Source: Ipomoea triloba
Lineage: Eukaryota; Streptophyta; Magnoliopsida; Solanales; Convolvulaceae
Direction: 5' to 3'
Assembly: GCF_003576645.1 (NCBI RefSeq)
Contig: NC_044919.1
Location: 33,921,206-33,985,205, forward strand
Length of the DNA stretch: 64,000 bases
The translations under genes were made by a program, and so were the position numbers. The first letter of the stretch is position 1; each line of letters begins with the position of its first letter. The notes under the pieces are model-generated. The model did not search any database, had not been told where the DNA came from, and worked only from the letters and a program-made list of their open reading frames with translations. Shown here in pieces: positions 22,259 to 35,540 of this stretch.

Positions 22259-24754
22259 TGGCTGATTAAATACCTGTACATCAAAAATGGAAAGTTGTGA
22301 GGAGGGTAATTCAGAGGATGCCTTCCCAAATGAAATTATTCTCCCATATTTAGTTGCCGCTTTTATCTGGGAACTCCTAAGATCGGTTTTGTTACTGTTA
22401 CTTAAAATAGAAGTCAGCTGGTACTTTTTTGTCACTGAACTACAATTGTATTCTTCCTCGGGTGACCAATCCAAGTTACCCCAAAGGGTCTCCCCTCCTT
22501 TAGGAATCAATGAAACAACGGAATCCCACGTTCGAGATACCCTCATGACATGTTCCATTGTTTGAAACCGACGAAATGTCTCATCAAATAGACCAGGAGC
22601 CATTGATCTGCAAATACAAACCAATGAATACCAAATGCATTATATTAGGTAAAACTTGCATCTCTTATCCACTCTACTCTTGCAATATAACAGATCAAAT
22701 AAGGGGTGCTAATGCTATAATAGGCAACTAATAAGTGAGACAAGTAACGGCCTTTGAACCAGCATGAGCTTAGCTCACTGGTTCAATAAGTTCACTGTTC
22801 GAAACTTGACAGCAGTAGTATGGGGATTATGCCCAAAGTGAGCAGATCCCTTGTATGCACCAGCATTTGACCTTGTCTGTTGAATTATGAGGCGTGGAGA
22901 GCCTTTAAAGTTGGGCCGTTGAGGGCCTTTGAAAACACGAGAAAAATATGAAAAGACTAACCTGATAAACGAAATGTCTTTCCCTTCAGCAGATAAGATG
23001 CTACTAAATGACCTTGGAACACCAAGAAATGCTGGGCCGACGTTCATGATTGCTTTGATGTGCTTTGCACACCAGCTAGGGCCACCGCCCCCTCCCATCG
23101 GAGGAGGGGATTCAACCCATTTAAGGAAGTGAAGAAAATATAGAACTCCCATAGAATGAGGCACCACCACCACTTTTTTGTTACCATTTGTCGCATACAT
23201 TAGCTCAATCTTACTCTTTAATCTGCTAAGAGCCTGGTCCCTTACCTGTTTGCTCCCAATCACAAGTAAATGCATTAGAGTAGCCTCTACCTAACTCAAA
23301 AATTATTATGTTTATAAGAAAAAAAAATAATTGTTGAGTAGAGGCGGTAAAAGTTAAGTCTAATATCTTGTGGGTGGAGTTTGTTGGGCAGATGCAGGTA
23401 AATGACTTAAAAGGCCAAGTCTAACATCTAGTATCTCGAAAATATGTAGCAGTCTATAAAAAAAATAAAAAATAAAGTTACATCTTTACTAGGAGCTATA
23501 ACTTTTGGCATATGTAATAGTAAACGCTTGATTCTAACAAACAGTATCAAAGCCAAATCACGACATTTTGGCATAGTGGTAAGCGTTTGATCCTAACACT
23601 AGCTAAATTAAGTTTTTGTCTGTCTTCTTCTATATGAGGAAACACAAGTTTTAAACAGAAATTACATTCAAAAGTTGTTCTTCTATGATTGATTAATTAG
23701 TTACCTACCCAAATTAAGTGCAGCCAGCATTTACTATTAGATCGAATTAATGCTATCTGGCTTATTCCTAGACTAGAAAGTAGAAACACATGCAAAGAGA
23801 AAATTTTGTGCATTCATAAATTAAAGAAGGTGGGATCAGTAAATTAAACCTCTGTGTTCTGGAAAGAAAGCCTCCAGTCATAAGCAGCCATATACATATT
23901 CTTCTGTTCATACCCAATTCTTGCCAAATTCTCAATCAGCACAGCCCAAACGAAGTATCCAGGAGCAAAATAATCAGCTGCAACTAGCCCTGGAACTGCA
24001 CGAACCCGAATTCCCGGAGGATCAAGCCCTGTTTCATTGTCCAGAGACAAATGTTCCAGCCAACACAATGGCCTGATTGAATAATTCAACATCGAAATCA
24101 TCAAACCTTAAACTTTTCTAATTCAACCATAAAACATGTTGGGCAGAGGCCACTAAAGCTAACGGCTCTATTAGTAATTTAGTCACTTAGACAACTTAGG
24201 ATATTCAGTTTAGCTAACTGAATATCTAACTATATTGATGGCATGTAGGCTTTTTAAGCAATAGAGTCCTCCCACAGCTCCTGTATTCACACACCATCTA
24301 ATATTCAGGAGAAAGTGGTAGTAAAAAACAGTTAAGAAAACACGAACCTTTTGAACATTTCAACAAAGCTGCCACCCCAAAGGCGCTTACGAAACAAGCC
24401 CTGAGCACAAGGCCGGCCCTCCCAGAGCTCGAGGCCGCCGGTGACAATGCCGGGGACTAAAACCACGGGATGAAAACCCGTCAACCCCTCGCGTTTGAGC
24501 CGCGCGCCGGGAGAATCAGCAGGCGCTTTCAGTCCAGGCAAAAAGTTGCCGAGGAACAAAAGAAGCCACCACGTTGTACACAGGTACCCAATCACCCGAC
24601 AACACGAATCTATGCACCTCCCCTCCTTACGCTGCTGTTTCTTCCCCACTTTCTCAACATTTTCTCGCTTCTTCTCATCGCCATTTCGCTTCCCACTCGA
24701 ACACTTCACCGCCTCAACATAACACAGCTTTCGGAATCTAAGTATAGAACCCAT
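21158..24754 (-). CDS. PDAT2: Phospholipid:diacylglycerol acyltransferase, PDAT2 type
   Basis: Six minus-strand exons, 24348-24754, 23850-24072, 22962-23245, 22274-22607, 21772-22028 and 21158-21656, give 667 residues. The enzyme moves an acyl group from a phospholipid to diacylglycerol, making triacylglycerol at the ER. A single hydrophobic segment (about residues 53-74) follows a basic N terminus. The LCAT-type fold shows the PHSMG nucleophile motif (Ser241), a VDGDGSVP acid loop (Asp567 or Asp569) and SGAHVDIMG (His622). The start MGSILRFRKL, VGPAFLGVP and the HYKYWSNPLETK block fit PDAT2 better than PDAT1, from remembered Arabidopsis sequences. The acid loop reads DGSV where DESV or DETV is usual. 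Intron 4 carries an AT microsatellite. Confidence 0.93.
22058..22256. mobile_element. Possible CACTA-type end with subterminal palindromes, plus (AT)n, in PDAT2 intron 4
   Basis: CACTAGTACAGAAC at 22058 resembles a CACTA terminal repeat. Behind it are several CAACTGTTG or ACAGTTG motifs, including the palindromic CCACAACTGTTGTGG near 22161, as in subterminal repeats. An AT run covers 22223-22254. No matching opposite end is found in the intron, so this is at most a fragment. Confidence 0.35.
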
Positions 24755-25240
24755 AGTTTAAGACAACAAGAATTCATAGAAGACCATATAATATATATAC
24801 ACAGTTAACTAAACTAACTAATGGGAAGAATAATGGGGAAATTGAGAGACAGAGAAGGGGTTTAAATTCTTGTCCGTTAAAGGCTTGATGCAATGCGAGA
24901 GTAGGGAGTGATGGGCACTTGTACTATGCGTTACAGAGGGTGTGCGACCACGTGGTGAAGAGGAAGACATGGGGAGTGTCAAGACCAGCTAACACATCAT
25001 ATATCATCGAAGTCCCAAGATTCCTTCCATCTGAGGGCCGGTGAATGTAACAACTAAAAAGGAGCCGAAAAACAACAAATGGATTCCATTTAAGAGTCTC
25101 TTGGTTGTGAAGGCGAGATATAACCGAGGAGAATCCAAATAAAAAAAAAAGTATATTCTAGTCAAGTAAAACTTAATTACATACTTGCTGAGTTAGACTT
25201 CAAGGGTGGTAAAATAGGAATTTGTGTGCCTTCGGAGCTA
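24755..25240 (-). promoter_or_regulatory. PDAT2 upstream region with a G-box
   Basis: CACGTG at 24949-24954, within CCACGTGG, lies about 195 bp before the PDAT2 start codon and fits a G-box for bZIP or bHLH factors. The run ATATAATATATATAC near 24787 could serve as a TATA element for the minus-strand gene. Function is inferred from motif and position only. Confidence 0.45.
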
Positions 25241-25700
25241 GCATAACGGTACGGTTGATCATTTGGCTCGCAACAGGAGGTCGAGTGGTGGTTCGAACCT
25301 CACCTAAACATTATTGGAGTTGGACTCCTTTACTTGGAATTAGACCCCGGCCCTAAGTAGGAATTGGACTCCCTAAGGCAGAGAAGTGTGTGGGTTAGAC
25401 TCTTTGTACACATAGTAAGGCACAGAATTGAGTGAATGGCTACTCATGTGACTCGAATTTACATGATCTAGTGTCTTTTAGGGCAGGGATTGGAACTAGC
25501 ATTTATGTGATTACATCCTCTAAGGTGACTCTTGAGGCCGGAAATTAGAGACTAGGATTACTCTAGTGATCGGACATTAAATTGAAAGAGACTCATGATA
25601 TCTCACTCATACCTCTACGAATATTAAATTGAAAGAGATTTATGATATCTCATTCATATCGCTATGAATATTAAATAATTTATGTTTTTTTCTTAATCAA
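25241..25700. repeat. Repeat segment: tRNA-like head and 47 bp tandem duplication
   Basis: GGTTCGAACCTC near 25292 looks like a B-box, with GGTTGATCATTTGGCTCG upstream as a weak A-box, hinting at a SINE head. A 47 bp unit beginning ATTAAATTGAAAGAGA is repeated at 25576 and 25623. No coding region. Confidence 0.4.
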
Positions 25701-27245
25701 TTAAAACATTACACTTCCTTCAAAAAGAAATTAAAACATTATTACATTACATGGTTGCAGAGTAAGATTTGAATGGTGGACATTTGTCAAGACGTCTTGC
25801 CATTTTGCGTTGCATGGTGAGTTTGTGGCAAAGCCTCTCTGGTCTCCAAGCTGTGACCATTTTTGATTACCTTAGTAATTGCCTCTGCTAAGTGCTAAAT
25901 GCATTATGGCATTTATGCTTTGGAGTTTGACTTTGTATAGTAAAAGCTTAAGGTTTGTTGATTTCCATGGCAATACAATAAAAGTCCATAATAAATTACC
26001 AAAGTTAAAGTGGCCATGCACCCCACTTCATCATCAGTACCATAACTCCGATCAGTTTATGAAAGTGGGGTTACGTTTGCTGCCTTTATGACCGCTTCAC
26101 TTTGGTAAATTATTTTGGTTTTTGTTGCATTAGAATAAAGATTTCGAAAGTGTTGAGTTAGAAAGTAACATCATGATAACTAGCCAACAAAAATTAAAAT
26201 TATGAGAAAAGTAGAGAGCTAGACAATTTGCTATGAGTTTCTATTGTCCTAGAAAACTTATTTATCTACAGATCTACAAATCTAATAAGAGTCAATAATA
26301 AAGTTATGCTCCTATCGGAAACTAAAAAATATTCGTGTAATTGTTTGTTGAAATAAATGGTTCATAATATTTTGATTTTAGTATTTTTTTTCATACTTTA
26401 CCCTCTATTATATGATTTACTCTTTTTTTTAAATACCTCTACATTCCGTTCAACTTTAGTAATGCAATCTTCCGTTAACTATTTATTATTCTTAACTTAC
26501 TCATTGATTTTCATAAGGAAGGTCTTAGGTTCGAACCTCATCCCAATTAAATTTAACATAATTGTTAAACATATACTATGGATATGTTAGAGTGTATTAA
26601 AAATATACAATATAAAATTTAACATTAGCTTTGGTCAATTAATTAGAATCAAGAGTTCATTTCTGGTGGAAGTGACAATAAGAGAAATCACAAGTCACGC
26701 CAATTAATAGGGCTTTGTGTTGCAAAAATTATGCTTGAATATTATCCAATGAGGGTGTTTCCTTCTCAAACTGCTATTGTACCAGTTAATGTTATGAAAA
26801 ATTATGCCACATGTCATTCTTAAAATATTTACTTTTATAAAAAAATTTGATAATCTTGCATTGATATGCGACAGAATAATGAATAATACTTTGATAAATT
26901 CTGAAACACTAATTTAAAATACACATTGAGCATTGGACTATTCGCGCAATTGGTATGTGATAATTAAGTATACATATTGTACACAAACTGAAAACAGTTT
27001 GTCTACATTTCAGTTTTTTTCATCTTTGTTTATTTTGAATAAATGGATGAGTGTAGATAATTCTTGATAACTGAATTACAAGACTGAAAGAGTTCCTATA
27101 TGAGAGTTAGCATAAAACTCTCCTAACCTATAGGAGTTCATTATTGACTAACTAACAGCCACTACAAATATAACTATATAATATAAATGTATTAAATGTC
27201 ACATGGCTAACAAAATGTATTTTGGTTATTTAGATTATATTCATT
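25701..27245. other. Intergenic; one small foldback; no gene seen
   Basis: TTACCAAAGT near 25997 and ACTTTGGTAA near 26099 are inverted, with CCCCACTT and AAGTGGGG inside, forming a foldback of roughly 115 bp (MITE-like). The rest is AT-rich with stops in all frames. A GGTTCGAACCTC phrase near 26529 is an isolated B-box-like match. Confidence 0.45.
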
Positions 27246-27251
27246 TCTGCT

Positions 27252-27360
27252 AATGGCCTTGTGGTCTAGTGACACCTGGTTACATGCTCATATAAAAGGG
27301 GATAGGTTCGAGCCTTAGTGGGGATTCTTCATATACTGCTATGTTTATTCCCCTCATAAA
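27252..27360 (+). mobile_element. tRNA-derived SINE, plus strand (family with GTGGTCTAGTG head)
   Basis: GGCCTTGTGGTCTAGTGAC is the A-box-like head and GGTTCGAGCCTTAGTGG the B-box-like part, 40 bases apart. The same layout recurs at 27579, 44094 and 44343. The tail is eroded. Flanking duplications were not resolved. Confidence 0.6.
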
Positions 27361-27578
27361 TCAAACAATATAATAGTATTTATATTTTATTTCTGTTTGT
27401 ATTCTATTATGTTTCTTTTATTTTATTCTTTGAACCAAACGTGATGTTAGTGTTGTGCCATAAATTAAATGTTTCAGAAAGTACTATGTATAAAATATTC
27501 TTGAAGAAGTAATAAAGAAAAAGACATCATAGTTAAATTATAAATTAAAAAAATTAACATATCATTTGTTTTTTTATC

Positions 27579-27707
27579 AAGACTTTATGATCTAGTGGTA
27601 CTAAGTTGCACTATTATATGGGAAGTTCTGGGTTTAAGTCTTAGTTTTAGTTGACTCAGTTATGAAAAGATACTCTATTATAATAGAGTTAGTTGTGTTG
27701 AAAAAAT
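27579..27707 (+). mobile_element. tRNA-derived SINE, plus strand, with TCTATTATAATAGAGTT tail
   Basis: The head GACTTTATGATCTAGTGG, a degraded B-box GGGTTTAAGTCTTAG, then the tail block CTATTATAATAGAGTTAGT ending in A-rich DNA match the plus sense of the copies at 44094 and 44343. It is a diverged, old copy. Confidence 0.6.
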
Positions 27708-29480
27708 ATTACTTGTTCTTTAAATATGAGTTTTGAATACCCAACAACAAGACTAGTTTAACAAGCATGATTGTACATTGGGATTAGGCTAACTTAACAC
27801 AACTCATATTGCTATAATGCTATAGGGATGAACGAAAGCAAGCATGACATTAATTATGCAAATCTAAATTTCAACTAATTGAATTGTGTCCTCCATTGCG
27901 AATTTACAATTTGACTCATATTTCATATTTATTTTTTAGTAGGCATTTTTAATTAAAAAATATATACATAAATAGAGGTTCATAAATTTGTTGTTTTATG
28001 CCAAAAATTACATTTTATTTTAAAATTAAGTGTGTTTTTGGCAATATTTAATAATAATAAAAAAAAGAACTAAAATGAGTATGACTAATGAAAGTAATGA
28101 TGGGCTAAAAGCGCGTTGTTCAAGGAGATGGCATGATGATATTATTTGATTTATTTCCATTTTTACAGCTTCAGAATTCTGAATTTTCAGGTTATAGAGT
28201 GGCATGGCGCTGTCCAAGCAGGCAAGCAGCCATGCGAGTCTGTAGCTTAACTGTCGCCTTTCGTTTATTACCCTGTATAATTGAGCGCAATATTCCTGTG
28301 CATTCTTGGCTATTAAGATTATATTAAGACATGAAGTTACAGATAGATTATTAGAGCAACCCCATTATTGAAACTTGAAAGTAATGTGTAGAATACAATC
28401 ACATCTAATTACTTAATTAGATGTACTCGTCTGTCTTTAATTAATTAACTATTGTAATAATCATACCAATATACTATAAAAAAATAAAATTAAAAATTTT
28501 AAAATATTTAGAATCAATTTGAAAATTCAAAAAATAACTTCTGAAAATTAGTTTTACAAATTTTCAGTGTTTGACTATCAAAGAAAAATAAAATTATGCT
28601 CTAATTGATTTTCTTTTAAAGGTCACAATATTTGTTAATAAAATCATAATATGTAATAAAAGTTTTTAGCAAGTCAATTAGCAACTTTTTATGTAATAAA
28701 AATCATAATACATTTTTTAAAAGGGTGTATCATTTTCTTGTTCCATGTAGATAGCTTTTAATTTTTTTAATTTTTTTTTTTTTAGAATTAGGAAAGGGAT
28801 AAGCCCCAAGAACAAAACAATTAGGAAATTATTCTCCAGGAATACTTGGGACCCCTATTCCGTCTTTTTGAAGAAGACTAGTCAACTTTACAAGAGAACA
28901 CTAAAGATACTACACTACTATCGTTTTTAGCAAGTCAATTAGCAACTTAATTATGCTCCATGAAGACATGAATGCACTTCACATTCCAATTCTTTTGCAA
29001 CTAATAAGTATTGCATTCATGGAGGAGATTTCCCAATGGACCAAGTCCAACCACATTGCTTCTAGGACTGATCCACAACACAATATTATTGTAAATACAT
29101 ATTTCAAATTGCTTTGAGGGTTGAATATGAACAATGTTTCCATGTTTGCGTGATTCATTGTTTACAATCTGCCATTCAAGAACCAATTAAGCTACTCATG
29201 CGAATATAATTCCTAATTTCTTGTTGGTATACATTGTCGCTTAGTTACTAAAATAATGATGTTGCCATTTAAACTCGTATAAAAATAGAATTATCACTTT
29301 TTTTATTACCAAATCGCCATTAATGTAAATTTTAATTTTTATTGGTAAGACCAATACTAACATCATATCATTATATCAATCTAGAATAAGTCAACATGTA
29401 ATATTTTTATATAATACTTTTCTATAAACTTATAAAAATAAAAATATTATATATATCACGATTACACCATGCTTATTCAT
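27708..29480. other. Intergenic, AT-rich; no gene seen
   Basis: No supported coding region. The stretch 28133-28330 is less AT-rich and open for 64 codons, but resembles no family I know. The phrase TTTTTAGCAAGTCAATTAGCAACTT occurs near 28664 and again near 28923, a short direct repeat. A T-run lies at 28771-28784. Confidence 0.5.
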
Positions 29481-29952
29481 CAATTTATTTATAGTAAAAT
29501 TAACATCCATTACACCGCCACCTTCACTGCAGGCAGCAGCAGCACCCTTGTCAGGCACCGTTAATGGCCGTCACTGTCCTCCGTCAAATACCAGAAAATC
29601 GTTTAAAAAAAATTCTTTTTCGGTTTCTCAAAATTTTATACTAAATTCGTCTCTCTGTCTCCCATGTTCACTCACGTGCTGCGGCGCGTACAAATAGCAG
29701 CACGCGCCTGAGATAACGATAATACGATATGAACTGGTACGCGGTTAATGAAATCGGGCCACCCCTCCCTCGCTTTTTTCCTGCTTTAAATACCGAATCC
29801 CTTTCTCTTCCCTCACCACCGTCAAACACGAAATCTAGAGAGAGTGAGTGAGTCAGAACTCAGAAGGCAAAAGTCTGATATACATACAGGAATATCAGCG
29901 TTCGTGAAAGTGTGAAGAGAAGATAATTATTGCGGAGCTTGTGTCGACGGAA
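29481..29952 (+). promoter_or_regulatory. AXS promoter with G-box and TATA-like element
   Basis: CACGTG at 29673-29678 is a G-box, and TTTAAATACC at 29785-29794 is a TATA-like element about 165 bp before the start codon. A C/T-rich leader with GAGAGAGTGAGTGAGT follows. Roles are inferred from motif and position. Confidence 0.5.
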
Positions 29953-32919
29953 ATGGCCGGGAGAGTAGATCTGGACGGGAATCCGATAAAGCCGATAACG
30001 ATATGTATGATTGGCGCCGGAGGTTTCATAGGGTCGCACCTGTGCGAGAAGCTCATGTCGGAGACGCAGCACAAGGTGCTGGCGGTGGACGTGTACAATG
30101 ACAAGATCAAGCACCTCCTAGAGCCCGCCTCCCTCCCTTGGGCGGATCGAATCCAGTTCCACCGCCTCAATATTAAGAACGATTCTCGCCTCGAAGGCCT
30201 CATCAAAATGGCAGATCTAGTAATTTTCCCTCCCTCTCATTTCCTCTTTAGTTTCGCCTCCGCATTTCCACACTGTGCTTTGGATTCTGTGAAATCAACT
30301 CTCGCTTCTCCTCCGAGTTCTCTAAATTTTGCAATTCTCGGTCATTTCTCACCTTGTACATTTTTGTTTTACTTTTTCCTTCTCTTTGATTATTTTAGTA
30401 ATATTCGCATTTGTTTACTTATTGTTGAATTATGTGTTTTTCGACTGTTTATATTGATACTGAGCTTATTGTTTATGTTTTAGTAATTTAGTAGACCTTG
30501 CTCTGTTTTTTTTTTGCTGTACTTTCCACCGGTAATAGTAGTAATGCAGTTTGGTCTTGACTTTTTTAATGCTGGATCTCATAAGAGTATGAGTTTCCTA
30601 ATTTCGTGTGTTGCTTGTGATGTAGACGGTAAATCTTGCTGCGATCTGCACTCCAGCCGATTACAACACTCGTCCTCTGGACACAATTTATAGCAACTTC
30701 ATTGATGCTTTGCCTGTGGTATGCATATATCTGCTTTGCTACTTAGTTGGATTCGGTTGAATAGGATGGTTTTGATTCTGTTGGTGCTATCAAAAGGGAC
30801 TTTTATTATTTTTTAATGAAGTTGATAGCCTACCGACCTAGATTGGATCAAGTATCTGAAGTTGATGATCTGGCACTGGATTTCTGATTTCAGGTTAAGT
30901 ACTGTTCCGAGAATGGCAAAAGACTAATTCACTTTTCCACTTGTGAAGTTTATGGGAAAACAATAGGTTGCTTTTTACCCAAGGATAGTCCATTGCGGCA
31001 GGTGAGCTTACACTCTCTAGAGTCATTCTTGTATTGAACTTGAACTACTGAATAATGAGCCACTTTTAAAGTGGTTGGATGATATTCTGGATTATCTTTC
31101 CTTCTCAAATGAAGAAAGCTGCGATATATTTATCATTGCAAATTGTACTGTTTGAGATCTGCATAATACTTAGCTTAGGTGTGAGTCAACCACTTCTGAT
31201 CTGTAGTATGAATGGCCTTTCAGACATTGAGCATACTAGGGTATCTTTTGATTAAATTGCCATGAAAAATGCATTCACTACAATAATGAGTTGGCATCTC
31301 ATGAACTTGTAAGACTAGTAACAACCGTTAATCATGGGTGAATCTAATATGCTATTCAAAATTTCAGATGTATAAGACATATATTTGTAAGCTATACATG
31401 TTCCTGAGAATAGATTTATCCTTAGTTTAATAATGCGTTGAAATCCTACAAAATTTCATGGGTATGTTTTGTCAGTTAAAAATATTTAATGTGCTTTTAT
31501 ATGATAAAGATCATATAACTGAAATTATATAGGAATAGAATGACTGAATTCTTTATGTGATTTGTGAACACTGCACCCTCGGTACTAGACACTGAATTAA
31601 TAGTTACTGTGATTTTTATTCACAATATGACGTATCAAGTTCAAATTTACATATGCCAATTGTTTCCTTTTCTGGTAGTTTATAATGCAGCTTGAAAATT
31701 GTTGAGGACACTACATCTTTTTGAAAATTTCAATACCATTTACTGAACTTGTATATTACTATATCAGGATCCTGCCTATTATGTCCTTAAGGAAGATGCC
31801 TCCCCTTGCATTTTTGGCCCAATTGAGAAGCAAAGATGGTCCTATGCATGTGCAAAGCAATTGATTGAGAGATTGGTTTATGGTGCGTGAATTCTTACTC
31901 TGGAATCTGGACCTGGCTGTTATGAAATTTGACTCTTGTCAATATTTCTCACTTAAGTGTTTTTTTTTTAACAGCTGAGGGTGCTGAGAATGGCCTAGAA
32001 TTTACAATTGTGAGGCCCTTTAATTGGATTGGTCCCAGGATGGATTTCATTCCAGGCATTGATGGTCCCAGTGAGGGTGTTCCAAGAGTTTTGGCATGCT
32101 TCAGTAATGTATGGCTTCTTTGGTTGGTAGAAACTGCATTTATTAACCCTTTGGCATTTCATGTTTTAATTATATCGACTCTTTGTCGCTCAGAATCTTT
32201 TGAGGCGTGAACCACTGAAGCTAGTTGATGGAGGGCAATCCCAGAGAACTTTTGTCTATATCAAGGATGCCATTGAAGCTGTTGTTTTGATGATTGTGGG
32301 TCCAATTCCTTTGTCCCTTTAATGTCGATATGCTGTTTATCACATAAAAAAAATTTGCGCTCATTGTCTAATTATATCCTCAGGAAAATCCTGCTAGGGC
32401 TAATGGCCATATTTTTAATGTGGGAAATCCTAACAATGAAGTTACAGTGAGGCAGCTTGCTGAAATGATGACACAGGTGAAGTGAATGAATTTTCTTATG
32501 TAAGCTGAATGGTATATCACATGTCTGTGTCAATTGTGCTTAGCGGGCTCTTCTCCATGCATTACATACATTAGGTATATTCAAAGGTGAGCGGTGAAGT
32601 CTCCCTGGCAACACCAACAATTGATGTAAGTTCTAAAGAATTCTACGGCGAGGGGTATGATGACAGTGACAAGAGAATTCCAGACATGACCATAATCAAC
32701 AGACAGCTTGGTATTTCCTTTCTTCCCCAACCTTTTTATTTTCTGTAAATAAACATATTCTAAGATTCAAGAGTATAATCTAACAGCTGGATTGTGTGAT
32801 GACCAGGCTGGAATCCAAAGACTTCCTTATGGGACTTGCTTGAATCCACACTCACATACCAACACAGAACATATGCCGAAGCTATCAAGCAGGCAATGTC
32901 AAAACCAACTGCAAGCTGA
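29953..32919 (+). CDS. AXS1: UDP-apiose/UDP-xylose synthase
   Basis: Nine exons, 29953-30219, 30626-30718, 30894-31001, 31768-31882, 31975-32108, 32194-32295, 32384-32476, 32575-32710 and 32807-32919, give 386 residues, close to the 389 of Arabidopsis AXS1. It is a cytosolic NAD-dependent extended short-chain dehydrogenase that converts UDP-glucuronate to UDP-apiose and UDP-xylose, feeding rhamnogalacturonan II and apiin-type glycosides. Visible are the GAGGFIG nucleotide site (residues 21-27), Cys97, Cys137-Glu138 and the YACAK pair Tyr182/Lys186, all matching known active-site positions. The ATG at 29953 was chosen because MAGRVDLDGNPIKP matches the family N terminus. Plants often have two AXS paralogues; which one this is cannot be told. 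Confidence 0.95.
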
Positions 32920-34300
32920 GGAAAAATACCAGAGCCAGACTGCTCTTTCAGATTCTTTTTAAGAAAATATCCCACCCATGTAAAGCTACATACATGGGTC
33001 CAATTTCTACACAAAAATCATTCGATTTTTTAAATTATTCCCGTGTTGCACTTCCTATAATAGTTTAAATGAGCCACCAGAGCTTGTCTATGCCACTTTC
33101 GGGCCTTCCGCCTGCACCACAATGAGTATTACAGAGATATTTAAGGAGTTCTAAACTGTTTTCCTATTGTTTTCGCTAATTAACTTTTATGTGATCACTA
33201 ATTATGTTATGTGTTTTACAACTTGAGCGTTGTCAATTATCATCATATCCTATTAAGCAACCCAATGCACTTGTGTACCTAAAATCTTGTAAAAAAAACA
33301 AAAATTGACTGTTAATCCCATACTAGTTGGGTAAAAGTTTTCACATTTTGCCTTCTCAACAGGGTTACTTGCTGCTTTTGACTTGAAGCCCATTAATTTT
33401 TAGTACATTTACATAATTCTTATATAAACGCAATGAAGTTGTACAATAATGAATCTATATGCTTGTTTTGCTATATTGATAAATTTATTTTTATTCCATG
33501 AAAATTTTTTCCATAATTGTTAATGTTTTGATAAGAACAAGGGTTTATAATTAAGATGTTGGAAGAGAATGCAAAACATTCTCCATGATATTCAAATTTA
33601 TTGGTATAGGTACTCTTTTAAAATTTTTATGGAAGTATGTTTAATGAACGAACCGATGTATTGTCAGATTCAATGTTCAACAACGATACAGATTACACTT
33701 TAGATGAGAAGCCTAACTAATCCCTAAATACATGCTATACAGTTTAAGTCAAGCTGAAGACTAGATCACAAATAGAATACTGTTAACATGTTTGACGATA
33801 ATATAATTGTACTGAGCTATAAGCTTTTAAACCTCAATAACCATTTTTACTAAGCACATCAAATTAAATTCAAATAGGTAGCTTAACAACCATCAATTTT
33901 TTCAACTAACTTTTAACAACTTGCATTAGTTATGGTTAACTTATTAGTTATGGAGTGCCAACTAGCTTAGAGCATCCCAACAAAATGGTTTATCTTTCAA
34001 TTTTTTCAGTTCAGGTAGGAAAAAGAGGAAGGGAATTGAAAAAAAAAAGTTATTTTATATGATTTTCAACATGGCTTTAGTTGAATCATTTGTTATCCAT
34101 ATTTTCAGATGTGATATAGTAATAGTGGTATAGATGAGCCAAATTGTGACAAATTAAATATGGTTGAAAGCAAAGCATTTCTAATAGAAGATGGTAAACA
34201 CTAAACACAATAGGAAAAAGAAAAACATTAACTAACCATAAATTCCAGCGAAGCATGCATGAATGCAAAATGAGGATATCTGCTAGCTCTCTGGAGATTC
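32920..34300. other. AXS 3' flank and intergenic DNA; no gene seen
   Basis: The first 200 bases are probably AXS 3' UTR. AATAAT and similar A-rich signals near 33449 could be polyadenylation elements but none is decisive. The remainder is AT-rich without a supported gene. Confidence 0.45.
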
Positions 34301-34307
34301 CTTTGCA

Positions 34308-34370
<63 letters not shown>

Positions 34371-34375
34371 AATAA
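34308..34375 (+). repeat. (AAT)n(AAAT)n microsatellite
   Basis: About 18 uninterrupted AAT units followed by about four AAAT units. Confidence 0.97.
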
Positions 34376-35089
34376 AAGAATAGAAGAGAGTGGGGCATTT
34401 GGTAGCAATATTCTCACTCTTCAGTCTGCTCCTACCTTTGGAATATAAAAGATTTTTTTTTTGGGCCTGTGAAGCATAAGCCTGTCCTCTATCGGCAAGG
34501 GAATCAAAAAGAACATTCTTTGCTCAGAATTGAAGCATCTCCTTGAACACAAGCACAACCCCAAATGCCACTATTATTATTTAAAATTTTAAACCAACCT
34601 AATTCTGACTTGAACTTTTAAAACATAAAATAGTAATTATTGTCATTTAATTTAAAAAGTAAAATACTACCGAGAGTCCGAGACCCTGGGAATAAATATG
34701 TGGTGCACGGTAATTTATTCGATATCTAATCAAATGTAACTAAAAGAAATATTATGATTTCATAGTTAATCAATCTTAATATGCTAATTTTATAGTTTTG
34801 ACAAAGTTTTGGTGGAGTCATGCCACGTGAAATTTTCAACATTCAAGACTTTTAAATAAAAATTCAAAATTATGAAAAAAGATAATAAAAAATCAAAGTG
34901 GTCCCCAGCACAAGTGCACAACGGATGAGCGAAAATGCATATCCGCTGGATGTGCAAATTGGACGGCTTACTCCACCTTCTTTTCTTATTTCTTTTACAT
35001 TTTTTTGACAAAAATCAAAATTATATCATATGAATTCAGTTCTTCTTTCTCATATCGCCTCGAAATTAACAAAGGCGTATCAATGTCTC

Positions 35090-35490
35090 TAAGGTATTAG
35101 TCGACAAAAGAATCTCTTAAAACTTGTTTTTAGTGGCAATATGAAAACTTAGTTCCGGCCACGAACATTGAAGTTTGGGTTTGGCTCATAGTTAGATTGA
35201 CTCAATTTACCTCTTCATCATCATATAGATAGGTTCATGGAGTTTAAGATATAATTCGTCGCCAATCACTTTATTACTGTAAATATCGTCGGAGTTTATC
35301 GGAATGTTAACCAGAACTCTAGTGACATGTGATAACAGGTCACTAACTGATTTTCGGACTTCATTACATTAAAATACAATGTTGATGAGTTTAATTACTA
35401 CTTTAAAAAGTTTAGGAACCTAGTTGACTTTTTTTTTAAAAAATAAAAATAAAATTGAGAACTTATTTGACATTTTTCCTAAAAAATAAT
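35090..35490. mobile_element. Remnant related to the 5743-6715 foldback element
   Basis: The right part reads through GACATGTGATAACAGGTCACT, GTTTAATTACTACTTT, AGTTTAGGAACCTAGTTGAC and GAACTTATTTGACATTTTTCC, a diverged form of the right arm of the 5743 element. A matching left arm is only faint. Assignment is by arm similarity. Confidence 0.5.
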
Positions 35491-35540
35491 AAAGTTGTAT
35501 TAAAAAAAAAAACAGGGGAAAACCCGTTAAAATAGCAAAT

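Noticed and set aside
23560..23605. Possible tRNA-like phrase GGCATAGTGGTAAGCGTTTG in PDAT2 intron 2
   Set aside because: Only an A-box-like part is present; no B-box at the right distance.
28133..28327. 64-codon open frame in a less AT-rich patch
   Set aside because: No family likeness and no gene context; possibly debris but not supportable.
29941..29952. Upstream in-frame GTG as the AXS start
   Set aside because: The ATG at 29953 fits the family N terminus, and plant nuclear genes rarely start at GTG.
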